Origin: Halobacteriales archaeon SW_7_65_23
Lineage (GTDB): Archaea; Halobacteriota; Halobacteria; Halobacteriales; Haloarculaceae
DNA: 54,033 nucleotides
Reading direction: 5' to 3'
Assembly: GCA_003022725.1 (NCBI GenBank)
Contig: PXSQ01000020.1
Coordinates: forward strand, 579-54,611
Shown: positions 43,518 to 51,488 of the stretch, one piece after another
How positions within the stretch are numbered: position 1 is the stretch's first letter
Layout: every line of letters starts with the position of its first letter
Program-made: the position numbers and the translations under genes
Notes under the pieces: model-generated
The model's input: only the letters and a program-made list of their open reading frames with translations
Database searches by the model: none
What the model was told of the DNA's origin: nothing

Positions 43518-43886
43518 TCACGAGACGCCGGACTCCAGGTTCTCCAGGAGTTTGCCCACGAACAGCCCGAGGCGGGGCGAGATGTCGTCCTCGCTTGCCG
43601 GTTCTGCAGGCTGTGCAGCGAGCGTCTCGACGAACCGCTCGGAGTGGGTCATCGCGTTGACGATGTCGACGACGTCCACCGTCAGCCCCTCGTCAGAGGT
43701 GTCGAGGTCGGGATGGCGCTGTTTGGCCTCCTCGGAGTAGGTGATCGTCCAGGAGGGGCCGCCGATCGTTGCGAGCACGTCCTCGACGTCACCGACTTCG
43801 AGCCGGCCGTCCGGGATACCGACGTAGATGCTCCCATCCTCGACGTCTGTGCCGTACCGATCCATCGTGTCCCCGTTCGCAGCCAT
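43518..43886 (-). CDS. Haloarchaeal protein of unknown function
   Basis: 122 residues from the ATG at 43886; a second ATG seven codons in is possible. Acidic, no membrane segment. Seen: DVEDGSIYVGIPDGRLEVGD, GGPSWTITYSEEAKQRHPDL and VDIVNAMTHSERFVETLA. The pattern is even and well-coded but no domain is recognised. It lies 60 bases behind the MTH1187-type gene on the same strand and may be co-expressed. Confidence 0.65.
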   Translation of the reverse strand: MAANGDTMDRYGTDVEDGSIYVGIPDGRLEVGDVEDVLATIGGPSWTITYSEEAKQRHPDLDTSDEGLTVDVVDIVNAMTHSERFVETLAAQPAEPASEDDISPRLGLFVGKLLENLESGVS

Positions 43887-43946
43887 CCCCCGTCGGTCTT
43901 TCGCCGTTCGAGGGGGATCGACGGGGACTGGAAAAGAGACGGCGTG

Positions 43947-44264
43947 TTACTCCTTGCGGCGGCTGGTCGCCGGGCGGCCGAGTGCATCCTCGACAGCGTC
44001 GACTTTAGCCTGGGCGGACTCGTCGCTCGTCCGCTTGTCGTCGACTTTCAGGAACGTCCCGACGCGGTCGCCGCCGACGGCCTCGTGTGCCGCTGCAGCC
44101 GCCTCGAACACGACCGCGACGTCGTCGGCTTCGAGGATCGTTCCCATCGGTGTCGTCTCGTACTCCACCGGGAACTCCTCGAGAGCCGCAACGGCTTTCG
44201 CGACTTCGGGCGCCATGCTCCCGTCAGTGGCGGGTGACACCGCCAGGAAGGCTGTTGCTGTCAT
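43947..44264 (-). CDS. MTH1187-type thiamine-binding family protein
   Basis: 105 residues, a ferredoxin-like fold protein of the MTH1187/YkoF-related (UPF0045) family. Seen: ATAFLAVSPATDGSMAPEVA, YETTPMGTILEADDVAVVFE and HEAVGGDRVGTFLKVDDKR. Relatives bind thiamine or its pyrimidine part, so a role in thiamine handling is plausible. The C-terminus is basic (RPATSRRKE), odd for a haloarchaeal protein. Its start is 25 bases from the dioxygenase stop. Confidence 0.8.
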   Translation of the reverse strand: MTATAFLAVSPATDGSMAPEVAKAVAALEEFPVEYETTPMGTILEADDVAVVFEAAAAAHEAVGGDRVGTFLKVDDKRTSDESAQAKVDAVEDALGRPATSRRKE

Positions 44265-44289
44265 CGTCTCCGCTACGTCGCTGGGCCAC

Positions 44290-45240
44290 CTAATTCTGTG
44301 GTTCGGTCGGGTCCTCCAGCCCGAGCGCCGGCAGGCCGGCCTCGATCTCCTCTCGGCGATCCTCGAGCCACTCGGGGAGGACGAGCCGCTCGCCGAGTTC
44401 CGACAGCGGTTCGTCGACTGTGTAGCCCGACTCCCTGGTGGCGAACTCGAAGAGCACGCCCCCGCTGGTCCGGGCGTAGACGGATTCGAACCACTTGCGG
44501 TCGATGATCTCGGTCGGGCGCAGCCCGTAGTCCATCAGGAGTTCACGCCACGCTTCCTGCTCGTCCCCGGTCACCTGGAAGGCGACGTGGTGGACGGTGC
44601 CCGCACCCGGCTGCCCGCGCGTGTCCTCCGGGAGTTCGAGGATGTCCACGACGTACCCCAGCTCGCCCGATGACTCGTACCGGGTTCTGTCCCCTTCGGT
44701 CGCGGTCCGCTCGTACCCCATCGCCTCCAGCAGCGGTGCGGTCGACTCCAGGGAGGCGAGCGACAGCGTCACACCAAAAAAGCCGCGGATCGCGTGCTCG
44801 GCCGGGACGGGTCTCTCGTGGGGGTTCCCCGCTGGCGCGTCCTCGCGGGCGACAAGTTCGAGTTTCGTCCCGTCCGGATCGGTGAACGGGACGACGGTGT
44901 CGCCGATCCGCTCGCGCGGTTCCTCGGCGTCCACTCCCCGGTCGTCGAGGCGATCGACCCAGTAGTCGACAGAATCGCCGGGGATCAGGAACTGCGTCGT
45001 CGAAGCCTGTCCCACGCCGACCTGGCCCTGTCGGGCGTTCGTGTACGGGAAAAACGTCATGCTGGTGCCAGGCGAGCCCTCCCCGTCGGCGTAGAACAGG
45101 TGGTAGACCGAGACATCGTCCTGGTTGACGGTCTGCTTGACGAGGCGCAGTCCCAGCGTCCCCGTGTAGAACTCGTAGTTTCGCCCCGGGTCGCTGCCGA
45201 TCGCTGTGACGTGGTGGATGCCTGGCGTGGGGGTTACCAT
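44290..45240 (-). CDS. VOC-family ring-cleaving dioxygenase-like protein
   Basis: 316 residues with two vicinal-oxygen-chelate modules. Metal ligands are visible: HHVTAIG at the start of module one, and VHHVAFQV then GGVLFEFATRE in module two. The sequence (NYEFYTGTLGLRLVKQTVNQ DDVSVYHLFY) is like the PcpA/LinE-type hydroquinone dioxygenases often annotated in haloarchaea. It would open an aromatic ring with Fe(II), but physiological substrate is unknown. It may be co-transcribed with the two genes behind it. Confidence 0.8.
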   Translation of the reverse strand: MVTPTPGIHHVTAIGSDPGRNYEFYTGTLGLRLVKQTVNQDDVSVYHLFYADGEGSPGTSMTFFPYTNARQGQVGVGQASTTQFLIPGDSVDYWVDRLDDRGVDAEEPRERIGDTVVPFTDPDGTKLELVAREDAPAGNPHERPVPAEHAIRGFFGVTLSLASLESTAPLLEAMGYERTATEGDRTRYESSGELGYVVDILELPEDTRGQPGAGTVHHVAFQVTGDEQEAWRELLMDYGLRPTEIIDRKWFESVYARTSGGVLFEFATRESGYTVDEPLSELGERLVLPEWLEDRREEIEAGLPALGLEDPTEPQN

Positions 45241-45346
45241 AACTCACCTACGTTTCAAAGGTGCATAACTGCTGTGGACTCCCCCGGTCCCGCGGCTTCC
45301 CTCTGTGACTGCTCCGGTCCCAGTCACCCGACCAGTCGCCGACCGG

Positions 45347-46219
45347 TCAGTCGTTCGATTTGCGCTTCTGCTCGGGATGATCCGCGACGAACACGCTCGT
45401 GTTGTCCGGGATGTCGTCAGTCACCCAGGAGTTCGCGCCGATGCTCACGTGATCGCCGACCGCTATCGGTCCGAGCACGTTGCTTCCAGCGCCGATGACG
45501 ACGTGGTCCCCGATGTCCGGATGGCGCTTGTAGTCTTTCGCCAGCATCTTGTCGTCGTCTTCGGCCTCCTCGAAGTGCAGCGCCCCCAACGTGACGTTCT
45601 GGTAGATCCGGGCCCAGTCGCCGACAGTCGCCGTCTCGCCGATGACGACGCCGGTCCCGTGATCGACGAAGAAGTACTCGCCGATCTCCGCGCCGGGATG
45701 GATGTCGATACCCGTCTCAGTCTTCGAGTACTCGGCGAGTTCCCGGGCGTACTCGTACATCTCCTCCTCGTAGAGCGTGTGAGCCACGCGGTGGGTCAGG
45801 ATGGCGTGAAACCCGGGATACGATCGGATGATCTCGCAGTAGCTCTTCGCCGCCGGGTCGCCCTTGTAGGCGGCTTCGACGTCTTTTTTGAGCGCCCGTC
45901 GAATCGATGGCAGCCGATCGAGTGTCCGGTCGACGACGTCAGTCAGGTCCTCCGGAGCCCGATCCGAGTAGGCTGTGATACCCTTGTAGATGGGGACGCC
46001 CAGCTCGGTCAGCCGGGCCCGCGTTTCGTCGGGATCGTCCAGCAACTCAATCGCATTCCAGCAGTTGGGAAACAGGAGCTGTTTAAGCAGTGGCAGTTCG
46101 TCACAGAGGGAGTCACGGCGCGGATACTCCCGCGAGGAGTCCGTCGGGAACGGCGATTCGTCTGTTCGATATGACTCGACGAGTTCGCGGTGGGCGTCGC
46201 CGGTGTACTCGTATCCCAT
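45347..46219 (-). CDS. cysE: Serine O-acetyltransferase, EpsC type
   Basis: 290 residues. The N-terminal helical domain (EYPRRDSLCDELPLLKQLLF, AAYKGDPAAKSYCEIIRSYP) is followed by a left-handed beta-helix with HRVAHTLYEEE, TGIDIHPGAEIGEYFFVDHG and GVVIGETATVGDWARIYQNV. His residues in VDHGTG are catalytic in the family. It makes O-acetylserine for cysteine synthesis. The C-terminal tail (DHPEQKRKSND) is short and basic. Confidence 0.88.
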   Translation of the reverse strand: MGYEYTGDAHRELVESYRTDESPFPTDSSREYPRRDSLCDELPLLKQLLFPNCWNAIELLDDPDETRARLTELGVPIYKGITAYSDRAPEDLTDVVDRTLDRLPSIRRALKKDVEAAYKGDPAAKSYCEIIRSYPGFHAILTHRVAHTLYEEEMYEYARELAEYSKTETGIDIHPGAEIGEYFFVDHGTGVVIGETATVGDWARIYQNVTLGALHFEEAEDDDKMLAKDYKRHPDIGDHVVIGAGSNVLGPIAVGDHVSIGANSWVTDDIPDNTSVFVADHPEQKRKSND

Positions 46220-46285
46220 TCCGTAGTGATTGACGCCGTCGAGTAAAGTGAGTTACTGTCATTCCTCGGCGGTGGCAGCGAGTCG

Positions 46286-46876
46286 TCAGGATTCGTATTC
46301 GAGCCAGAGGTACTTCGTAGCGTAGCTCCGGTAGGGCTCCCAGTTGCGAGCCTTCTCAACCATCTCGTCGCGGCTCATCTCGCCGTACACCGCCACCATC
46401 CCGCGACGCACTCCGAGGTCACCGATCGGGAACACGTCGTCGCGCCCGAGCACGAACAGGAGGTACATGTCGGCAGTCCAGCGGCCGACGCCTCTGATCT
46501 CGGTGAGCGCGTCGATGACTTCCTGCTCGGTAGCATCTGTTAGCCGGTCCGGTGAGATCTCGCCACGCTCGTACGCACTGGCGACGTTTCGGATGTATTC
46601 GGCCTTCTGTCCGCCGACGATGGCCGCCAGTTCGTCCCGGTCTGCGTCCAGCACGGCCGCCGGGGAAATCGGTTCCTCGAATACGGAAAACAGGTCCTCG
46701 CGGATCGACCTGGCAGCGGCGGTGCTGATGCTCTGATTGACGACCGACACCACGAGTTGCTCGAACGGGTGCTCGGCCGGCGTGACACTCACCGGGCCGT
46801 GCGTGGCCACCAGCTCAGCCATCCAGGGATCCGCCTCTAGCACCGTGGCGACGTCTGCGTCCAGTTGCACTGTCAT
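46286..46876 (-). CDS. AlkA-like DNA-3-methyladenine glycosylase
   Basis: 196 residues of the HhH-GPD superfamily. HPFEQLVVSVVNQSISTAAA lies in the N-terminal helices, the helix-hairpin-helix is LTEIRGVGRWTADMYLL, and DVFPIGDLGVRRGMVAVYGE carries the catalytic Asp (IGDLGVR). There are no Fe-S cysteines. It removes alkylated bases such as 3-methyladenine. It is shorter than bacterial AlkA because it lacks the N-terminal domain, which is usual for archaeal AlkA-like enzymes. Confidence 0.85.
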   Translation of the reverse strand: MTVQLDADVATVLEADPWMAELVATHGPVSVTPAEHPFEQLVVSVVNQSISTAAARSIREDLFSVFEEPISPAAVLDADRDELAAIVGGQKAEYIRNVASAYERGEISPDRLTDATEQEVIDALTEIRGVGRWTADMYLLFVLGRDDVFPIGDLGVRRGMVAVYGEMSRDEMVEKARNWEPYRSYATKYLWLEYES

Positions 46877-46994
46877 CGTGGCACTCCATTAGCACCAGGG
46901 GACCGGATACGTTTCGATCCGTGGGCCGCGCTGGCGCCCCGCCGGCCGCGCCGAGTTGGCAAGGCCTAAACCGTCCACCGCCGGAGGAAGAGGT

Positions 46995-48062
46995 ATGCGA
47001 ATCGCCGACCGGTACGCTGTCGAGGGCGGGCGCGAGCGGATGACGGTCGTGCCCGAGACCGTCGACGACCTCTGGCACCTCTCGCACGTGATCGAGCCGG
47101 GCGACCGGGTCGCGGGGGACACGACCCGCCGGATCCAGCGCAACGACGAGCAGCTCCGGGATACCGGCGGCGAGCGCGAGCACATCTGGGCCGAAATCGC
47201 CGTCGAGGACGTCGAGTTCGCCCGCTTCGCCAACCGCCTGCGGGTCGGCGGCGTGATCGAAGACTGCTCCCGGGAGGACCAGCTGGGCCACCACCACACG
47301 CTCAACGTCGAGGAGAACGCCGAAATCGAGATCGAGAAACACTTCAAACCGGACCAGCGCGAGCGCCTTGAGGAGGCTGTCGAAGCGACCGACACGCCCG
47401 ACGTCGCGGTCGCGACCGTCGAGGAGGGGCAGGCCTACGTCCATTCGGTCGCCCAGTACGGCACCGAGGAGCGGGCCTCGATCACCGCCCCCACAGGGAA
47501 AGGCGAGTACGCCCGACCTCGGGCTGAGCTGTTCGAGGAACTCACAGCAGTGCTCGGACGGCTCGACGCAGACGCGATCATCCTCGCCGGGCCGGGGTTC
47601 ACCAAGCGCGATGCGCTCGACTACATCGAGGACAACGCACCCGAACTCGCCGAACGCATCACGACCGTCGACACGAGCAGCGTCGGCGACCGGGGCGTCC
47701 ACGAGGTACTCAAGCGCGGCGCCGTCGAAGACATACAGCAGCAGACCCGTATCGCCGCCGAGTCCGAACTGATCGACGAACTCATGGAGCGAATCGCGGA
47801 GGGTGCGGAGGTGGCGTACGGCCCCGATCAGGTCGCCAAGGCAGCCGACTACGGCGCGATCGAATACCTGCTCGTGCTCGACGAACGCCTCCGGGTCGAG
47901 CGCTCCGGCGACGGCGACTGGGACGTCGACGTCGACGACGTTGTCGAGACTACCGAGCAGAAAGGCGGCGAAGTCACCGTCTTCTCCAGCGAGTTCGACC
48001 CCGGTCAGCAACTGGCGAACCTCGGCGGCATCGCCGCCCTCCTGCGGTACCGCCTGGACTGA
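46995..48062 (+). CDS. pelA: Pelota, mRNA surveillance factor
   Basis: 355 residues from the ATG at 46995. It has the three eRF1-like domains of Pelota: an Sm-like N-domain ([20 protein letters not shown]), a central domain with [23 protein letters not shown] and [20 protein letters not shown], and a C-domain ending [20 protein letters not shown]. With aABCE1 and aEF1alpha it rescues stalled ribosomes. No GGQ motif is present, as expected. Its TGA stop (48060-48062) is the target duplication of a family B element. Confidence 0.93.
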   Translation: MRIADRYAVEGGRERMTVVPETVDDLWHLSHVIEPGDRVAGDTTRRIQRNDEQLRDTGGEREHIWAEIAVEDVEFARFANRLRVGGVIEDCSREDQLGHHHTLNVEENAEIEIEKHFKPDQRERLEEAVEATDTPDVAVATVEEGQAYVHSVAQYGTEERASITAPTGKGEYARPRAELFEELTAVLGRLDADAIILAGPGFTKRDALDYIEDNAPELAERITTVDTSSVGDRGVHEVLKRGAVEDIQQQTRIAAESELIDELMERIAEGAEVAYGPDQVAKAADYGAIEYLLVLDERLRVERSGDGDWDVDVDDVVETTEQKGGEVTVFSSEFDPGQQLANLGGIAALLRYRLD

Positions 48063-48169
48063 TACTGTCGGACGTAACTCTGTGTCACATCGTGACCTCC
48101 CCTGGCTGTATTCGCACGGTTGAACGGCTGAACGTGACGCGTGACTCCATGAAATTACGTCCGACAGTA
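48063..48169. mobile_element. Family B element, full length, at the pelA stop codon
   Basis: 107 bp, perfect 15-bp TIRs TACTGTCGGACGTAA / TTACGTCCGACAGTA. TGA on both sides (48060-48062 and 48170-48172); the left one is the pelA stop. It is the reference copy of family B. Confidence 0.88.
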
Positions 48170-48230
48170 TGAAGACCAAACAGTTCCCAGCACCCAAACC
48201 GTTAATTCCGGCACTGCGGTACGTCAACAC

Positions 48231-48837
48231 ATGACAGTACGGTCGGCAACGGCCGACGACGTCGAGGCGATCAGAACGATCGCACGGGACTCCTGGGAAG
48301 TCGATTACCCGGAGATACTGATAGTGATTGTTGTGATTATTTTTGGAGTCGCATCGCATTCTCGGGAGTTTCACGGGCTGACACCGGCGTCTGATGGGTC
48401 GACAGCGGTAAAGACTCACAACAATCACTATGAGCCGGGAGACGGTCGACGAGGCGGTCGAGGACTGGTACGGAAAAGAGCGGGTCACCGATGCGATTGA
48501 GGACCCGCTGGCGTTCCTGCTCGTCGCCGAACCGGCCGGCAACACGGTCGGTTTCCTCCACGGAGTGCTTGACGGGGAGACCGGCGTGATCCTCCGACTC
48601 TATGTCCATCCAGATCATCGGGGGCAGGGAGTGGGGACAGACCTGTTCGTGGCGATCCGGAGGGAGTTCCTCGACCACGATGTCGACCGGATCAGGGCGA
48701 TGGTCCTCGCAGCGAACGAGCCCGGAAACAGCGTCTATCGACACCTCGGGATGGAGCAGGTCGACAGCGGCGAGACGATCATCGGCGGGGACTCGTTCAC
48801 CGAACACACGTACGAACTCCCGATCGAAACGTCCTGA
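48231..48837 (+). pseudogene. GNAT acetyltransferase split by a family C element
   Basis: The N-terminus from the ATG at 48231 reads TVRSATADDVEAIRTIARDS WEVDYPEIL. The 109-bp element with its 3-bp duplication (112 bp in all) then shifts the frame. The rest resumes as SRETVDEAVEDWYGKERVTD, with the acetyl-CoA motif VHPDHRGQGVGTDLFVA and ANEPGNSVYRHLGM, to a stop at 48837. Removing the element and one TGA copy restores ATACTGAGCCGG, i.e. Ile-Leu-Ser-Arg. The second half has its own ATG, made by the element boundary, and could still be translated, but would lack the first beta strand and helix. Confidence 0.85.
48322..48430. mobile_element. Family C element, full length, inside a gene
   Basis: 109 bp with perfect 15-bp TIRs TAGTGATTGTTGTGA / TCACAACAATCACTA, flanked by TGA on both sides (48319-48321, 48431-48433). 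The interior has TTATTTTTGGAGTCGC and AGCGGTAAAGAC, related to family E. The interrupted reading frame proves the 3-bp duplication. Confidence 0.9.
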
Positions 48838-48880
48838 TCGCGGTGCATCCATACGCAGTCCCCGTCTCTGGCTCTGAAAC

Positions 48881-48890
48881 TAAATAGGAA
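48881..48890 (+). promoter_or_regulatory. TATA-like box of the ABC operon
   Basis: TAAATAGGAA starts about 42 bases before the ATG at 48923; it is the only A/T-rich box in the gap. The distance implies a short leader of roughly 10-15 bases. Confidence 0.45.
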
Positions 48891-48922
48891 CATACAAACC
48901 CCGATCGCTAGTAGCGTCGCCC

Positions 48923-49852
48923 ATGTCAATGATCGAGACACAGGGGTTGACGAAGCGGTACGGGTCAGTTACCGCCGTCGAGAACCTTTCGTTGCGGGTC
49001 GACGAGGGGGAGATCTTCGGCTTTCTGGGGCCAAACGGGGCGGGGAAGTCGACGACGATTAACATGCTGCTCGACTTCGCCAAACCGACCTCGGGGAGTG
49101 CCCGGGTGTTCGGGATGGACTGCCAGGAGAACGGCAAGCAGATCCGGCGGCGGATCGGCGTCCTCCCGGAGGGGTACGACGTTTATGAGCGACTGACCGG
49201 CCGCCAGCACCTGGAGTTCGTCCTCGAGTCGAAAGACGCCAACGAGGACGTCAACGCCCTCCTGAACCGCGTCGGCATCGCCGGCGACGCCGATCGGAAG
49301 GCCGGCGACTACTCGAAGGGGATGAAACAGCGCCTCGTACTGGCGATGGCGCTCGTTGGAGATCCCGACCTGCTGATCCTCGACGAACCCACGACGGGGC
49401 TAGACCCCAACGGCGCCCGGGAGGTCCGCGAGATCATCCAAGAGGAGAACAATCGCGGCACCACTATCTTCTTCTCCAGTCACATCCTGGAGCAGGTCGA
49501 GGCCGTCTGTGATCGCGTGGGGATCCTGCGGGACGGGCAACTGGTTGCCGACGACTCGATCGAGGGCCTGCGCGCCAACGTCGGCGGCGGCGAGACGCTG
49601 GTCGTCGAGGGGCAGGGCTTCACCGACGAGGTCGTCCGGAACGTAGAGGCGATGGACGGAGTCGCAGGCGTACAGGTCCGTGCCGGCGGGTCGGAGCTGG
49701 CGATCAACTGCGAGGAGGGACTCAACAAGTCCGAGGTGCTTGGGCTGATCGAGGACGCCGGCGCGTCGGTCGCCGACTTCTCGACCGAGGAGGCGTCGCT
49801 AGAGGAGCTGTTCGCCTCCTACACGACCGACTACGGGGGTGCGGAGGCATGA
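48923..49852 (+). CDS. ABC transporter ATP-binding protein
   Basis: 309 residues (start at 48923, or the next Met two codons on). Walker A GFLGPNGAGKSTTINML, Q-loop region VLPEGYDVYERL, ABC signature YSKGMKQRLVLAMAL (YSKGM variant), Walker B DLLILDEPTTGLDPNG and SSHILEQVEAV (H-loop). The C-terminal ~90 residues form the extension common in exporters of the NosF/CcmA/NatA type. It pairs with the next gene via an ATGA overlap. Confidence 0.88.
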   Translation: MSMIETQGLTKRYGSVTAVENLSLRVDEGEIFGFLGPNGAGKSTTINMLLDFAKPTSGSARVFGMDCQENGKQIRRRIGVLPEGYDVYERLTGRQHLEFVLESKDANEDVNALLNRVGIAGDADRKAGDYSKGMKQRLVLAMALVGDPDLLILDEPTTGLDPNGAREVREIIQEENNRGTTIFFSSHILEQVEAVCDRVGILRDGQLVADDSIEGLRANVGGGETLVVEGQGFTDEVVRNVEAMDGVAGVQVRAGGSELAINCEEGLNKSEVLGLIEDAGASVADFSTEEASLEELFASYTTDYGGAEA

Positions 49853-50679
49853 GCTGGCAGGCGATCGCCAAGAAGGATCTCCAGGACAGCATCCGCTCGC
49901 GGACGCTGTGGGCGACGATCGGGATCTTCCTGGCGCTGATCCTGCTTTTGTCGTGGCTGTTCACCGACGGATCGGGGGAGGGCACGTTCATCGCGGCTGC
50001 GGGGTTCACGTTCCTCATCGGTGTCCTGTTTTTCATCCCGATGGCCGGTCTACTGCTCAGCGTGAAGTCGATCGTCCGCGAGCGCAACACCGGGACGATC
50101 AACCTGCTGCTCTCGCTGCCGCACACCCGCGGCGAGATGATCGTCGGCAAGTTCGTCGGGCGCTCGGTCGTCATGGTCGTCACCGTCCTGGCCGGCTTTC
50201 TGCCCGCGCTGCTGTACATCTTCGTGCAGGTCGACGAGGCCGGATTCACGCAGCTGCTGACGTTCCTGTTCGCACTGAGCGTGTTCGGCGTCATGTGGGT
50301 CGGCATCGGGATCGGCCTCTCCGCGCTCGTCAACAGCGAAACGCAGGCGACCATCACCGGTGTCGTCATGTTCGCCGTGCTGATCCTGTGGCCGCTGATC
50401 TTCGAACAGGCCGGTATCGAGCTCCCGTCGTTCGCCCAGCGGTTCTGGCTGTTCGTCATCTTCGCCGACCTCTTTTTCCTCCCCGGGAGGATCGCTGACG
50501 GCGATTTCACCTTCCCCTCCGTCGTGGAGTTCGACGAAGTGCTCCTTGAGGAACTGAACGACGTCGCAATCTCCGTCGGGCCGCACCTGCAGATGTGGTT
50601 CGTGGTCGTCCTGGTTGCATTCTGGATCATCCTTCCTATCGGGATCGGCTACTACCGGTTCAGCACGACCGACCTCTGA
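49849..50679 (+). CDS. ABC transporter permease
   Basis: 276 residues with six hydrophobic helices, such as TLWATIGIFLALILLLSWLF, FTFLIGVLFFIPMAGLLLSV and MWFVVVLVAFWIILPIGIGY. The sequence AIAKKDLQDSIRSR and SIVRERNTGTINLLLSLPHT RGEMIVGKF is characteristic of NosY/ABC-2 type permeases. Its ATG overlaps the ATPase stop (ATGA). Together they form a heteromeric exporter or membrane-repair type system; the substrate is unknown. Confidence 0.85.
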   Translation: MSWQAIAKKDLQDSIRSRTLWATIGIFLALILLLSWLFTDGSGEGTFIAAAGFTFLIGVLFFIPMAGLLLSVKSIVRERNTGTINLLLSLPHTRGEMIVGKFVGRSVVMVVTVLAGFLPALLYIFVQVDEAGFTQLLTFLFALSVFGVMWVGIGIGLSALVNSETQATITGVVMFAVLILWPLIFEQAGIELPSFAQRFWLFVIFADLFFLPGRIADGDFTFPSVVEFDEVLLEELNDVAISVGPHLQMWFVVVLVAFWIILPIGIGYYRFSTTDL

Positions 50680-50740
50680 GCGAAAGCGGGTCGGAGCGGA
50701 CTGCACCATGTCGATCGTCACATCGCTGGACAACTGCTAA

Positions 50741-50849
50741 GACTGTCGGACGTAACTCTGTGTCACATCGTGACACTCTCCTGGCTGTATTCGCACGGGT
50801 GAACGGCTGAACGTGACGCGTGACTCCACGAAATTACGTCCGACAGTAT
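50741..50849. mobile_element. Family B element, full length
   Basis: 109 bp. The right TIR TTACGTCCGACAGTA is intact and the left has one change (GACTGTCGGACGTAA). TAA flanks both sides (50738-50740, 50850-50852), so here the duplicated triplet is not TCA/TGA. It lies between the permease and the small VOC gene, in their 196-base gap. Confidence 0.8.
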
Positions 50850-50875
50850 AAGACTGTCGCCCCCGAGGTACCAGT

Positions 50876-51274
50876 ATGGACGTCGTCGACCTCGATCACG
50901 TCGCAATCAGAGTGTCGGACCTCGACCGGGCGCTGTCGTTCTACTACGACCTGCTGGGCATGGAGATCCGCGACCGGGAGCGCTACGAGGCGGAGGAAGT
51001 GCCGTACGTAGCGGTCGTCGCTGGCGGGCGGCACGTCCACCTCGTCCCAACCGACGGGGAGATCGACGTCGGCGGCGAGCACATCTGTTTTCTCCTCCGG
51101 TCCTCTGATGTCGGCTCCCGCAAGGAACTTGAGGGCCTGCTCGACCGGCTCCGCGAGGAGGGCGTCGAGGTCGAGGAGGGGGAGCCGTACAAACGCTACG
51201 GCGCCTACGGCCGCGCCTGGGCCGCCTACGTCCGGGACCCCGACGGCCGGCGCGTCGAACTCAAAATCCACTGA
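50876..51274 (+). CDS. Small VOC/glyoxalase-fold protein
   Basis: 132 residues, one glyoxalase-type module pair: DLDHVAIRVSDLDRALSFYY DLLGMEIRDR, HVHLVPTDGE, HICFLLRSSD and YVRDPDGRRVELKIH. Metal-binding His/Glu positions (H in LDHVA, H in GEHICF, E in RVELK) are present. Function could be lactoylglutathione lyase-like or methylmalonyl-CoA epimerase-like; neither fits clearly. Its TGA stop (51272-51274) is the duplicated triplet of a family F element. Confidence 0.78.
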   Translation: MDVVDLDHVAIRVSDLDRALSFYYDLLGMEIRDRERYEAEEVPYVAVVAGGRHVHLVPTDGEIDVGGEHICFLLRSSDVGSRKELEGLLDRLREEGVEVEEGEPYKRYGAYGRAWAAYVRDPDGRRVELKIH

Positions 51275-51470
51275 TACTGCCGGACGTGACTATGTTACTC
51301 CGAGTGATGCTCATACTGGTGGCTGTGATTCTTTTCCTCACCAGTCGCTGCTCTCTGCGGAGACAGACCCGTTCCGCCTGGATTCTCAATTCGAGTGTTC
51401 ACGTACGTACAGCCACCAGTATCAGATGCTGAGCGCTATCCGGGTGGTAACGGAATCACGTCCGGCAGTA
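51275..51470. mobile_element. Family F element with a family A element nested in it
   Basis: Outer TIRs TACTGCCGGACGTGA / TCACGTCCGGCAGTA with TGA on both sides (51272-51274, 51471-51473); the left TGA is the VOC stop codon. A full family A copy sits inside at 51314-51421. Without the A copy and one TCA, the F element is about 85 bp, with a TGCT-rich centre. It is the only F copy in the window. Confidence 0.8.
51314..51421. mobile_element. Family A element, full length, nested
   Basis: 108 bp, left TIR TACTGGTGGCTGTGA (one change), right end TACAGCCACCAGTA, TCA on both sides (51311-51313, 51422-51424). Its interior matches 26844 with a few substitutions. Confidence 0.85.
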
Positions 51471-51488
51471 TGAGCACGCGCTCTCCAG

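Noticed and set aside
46815-48545. 576-codon minus-strand frame across pelA and the family B element
   Set aside because: Shadow of pelA that runs through repeat DNA; no protein family features.
16374-50849. Short frames repeated in all family B copies (ending HPCEYSQE or AVFARVNG)
   Set aside because: They come from the repeat itself, lack their own start signals and change ends with the flanking DNA.
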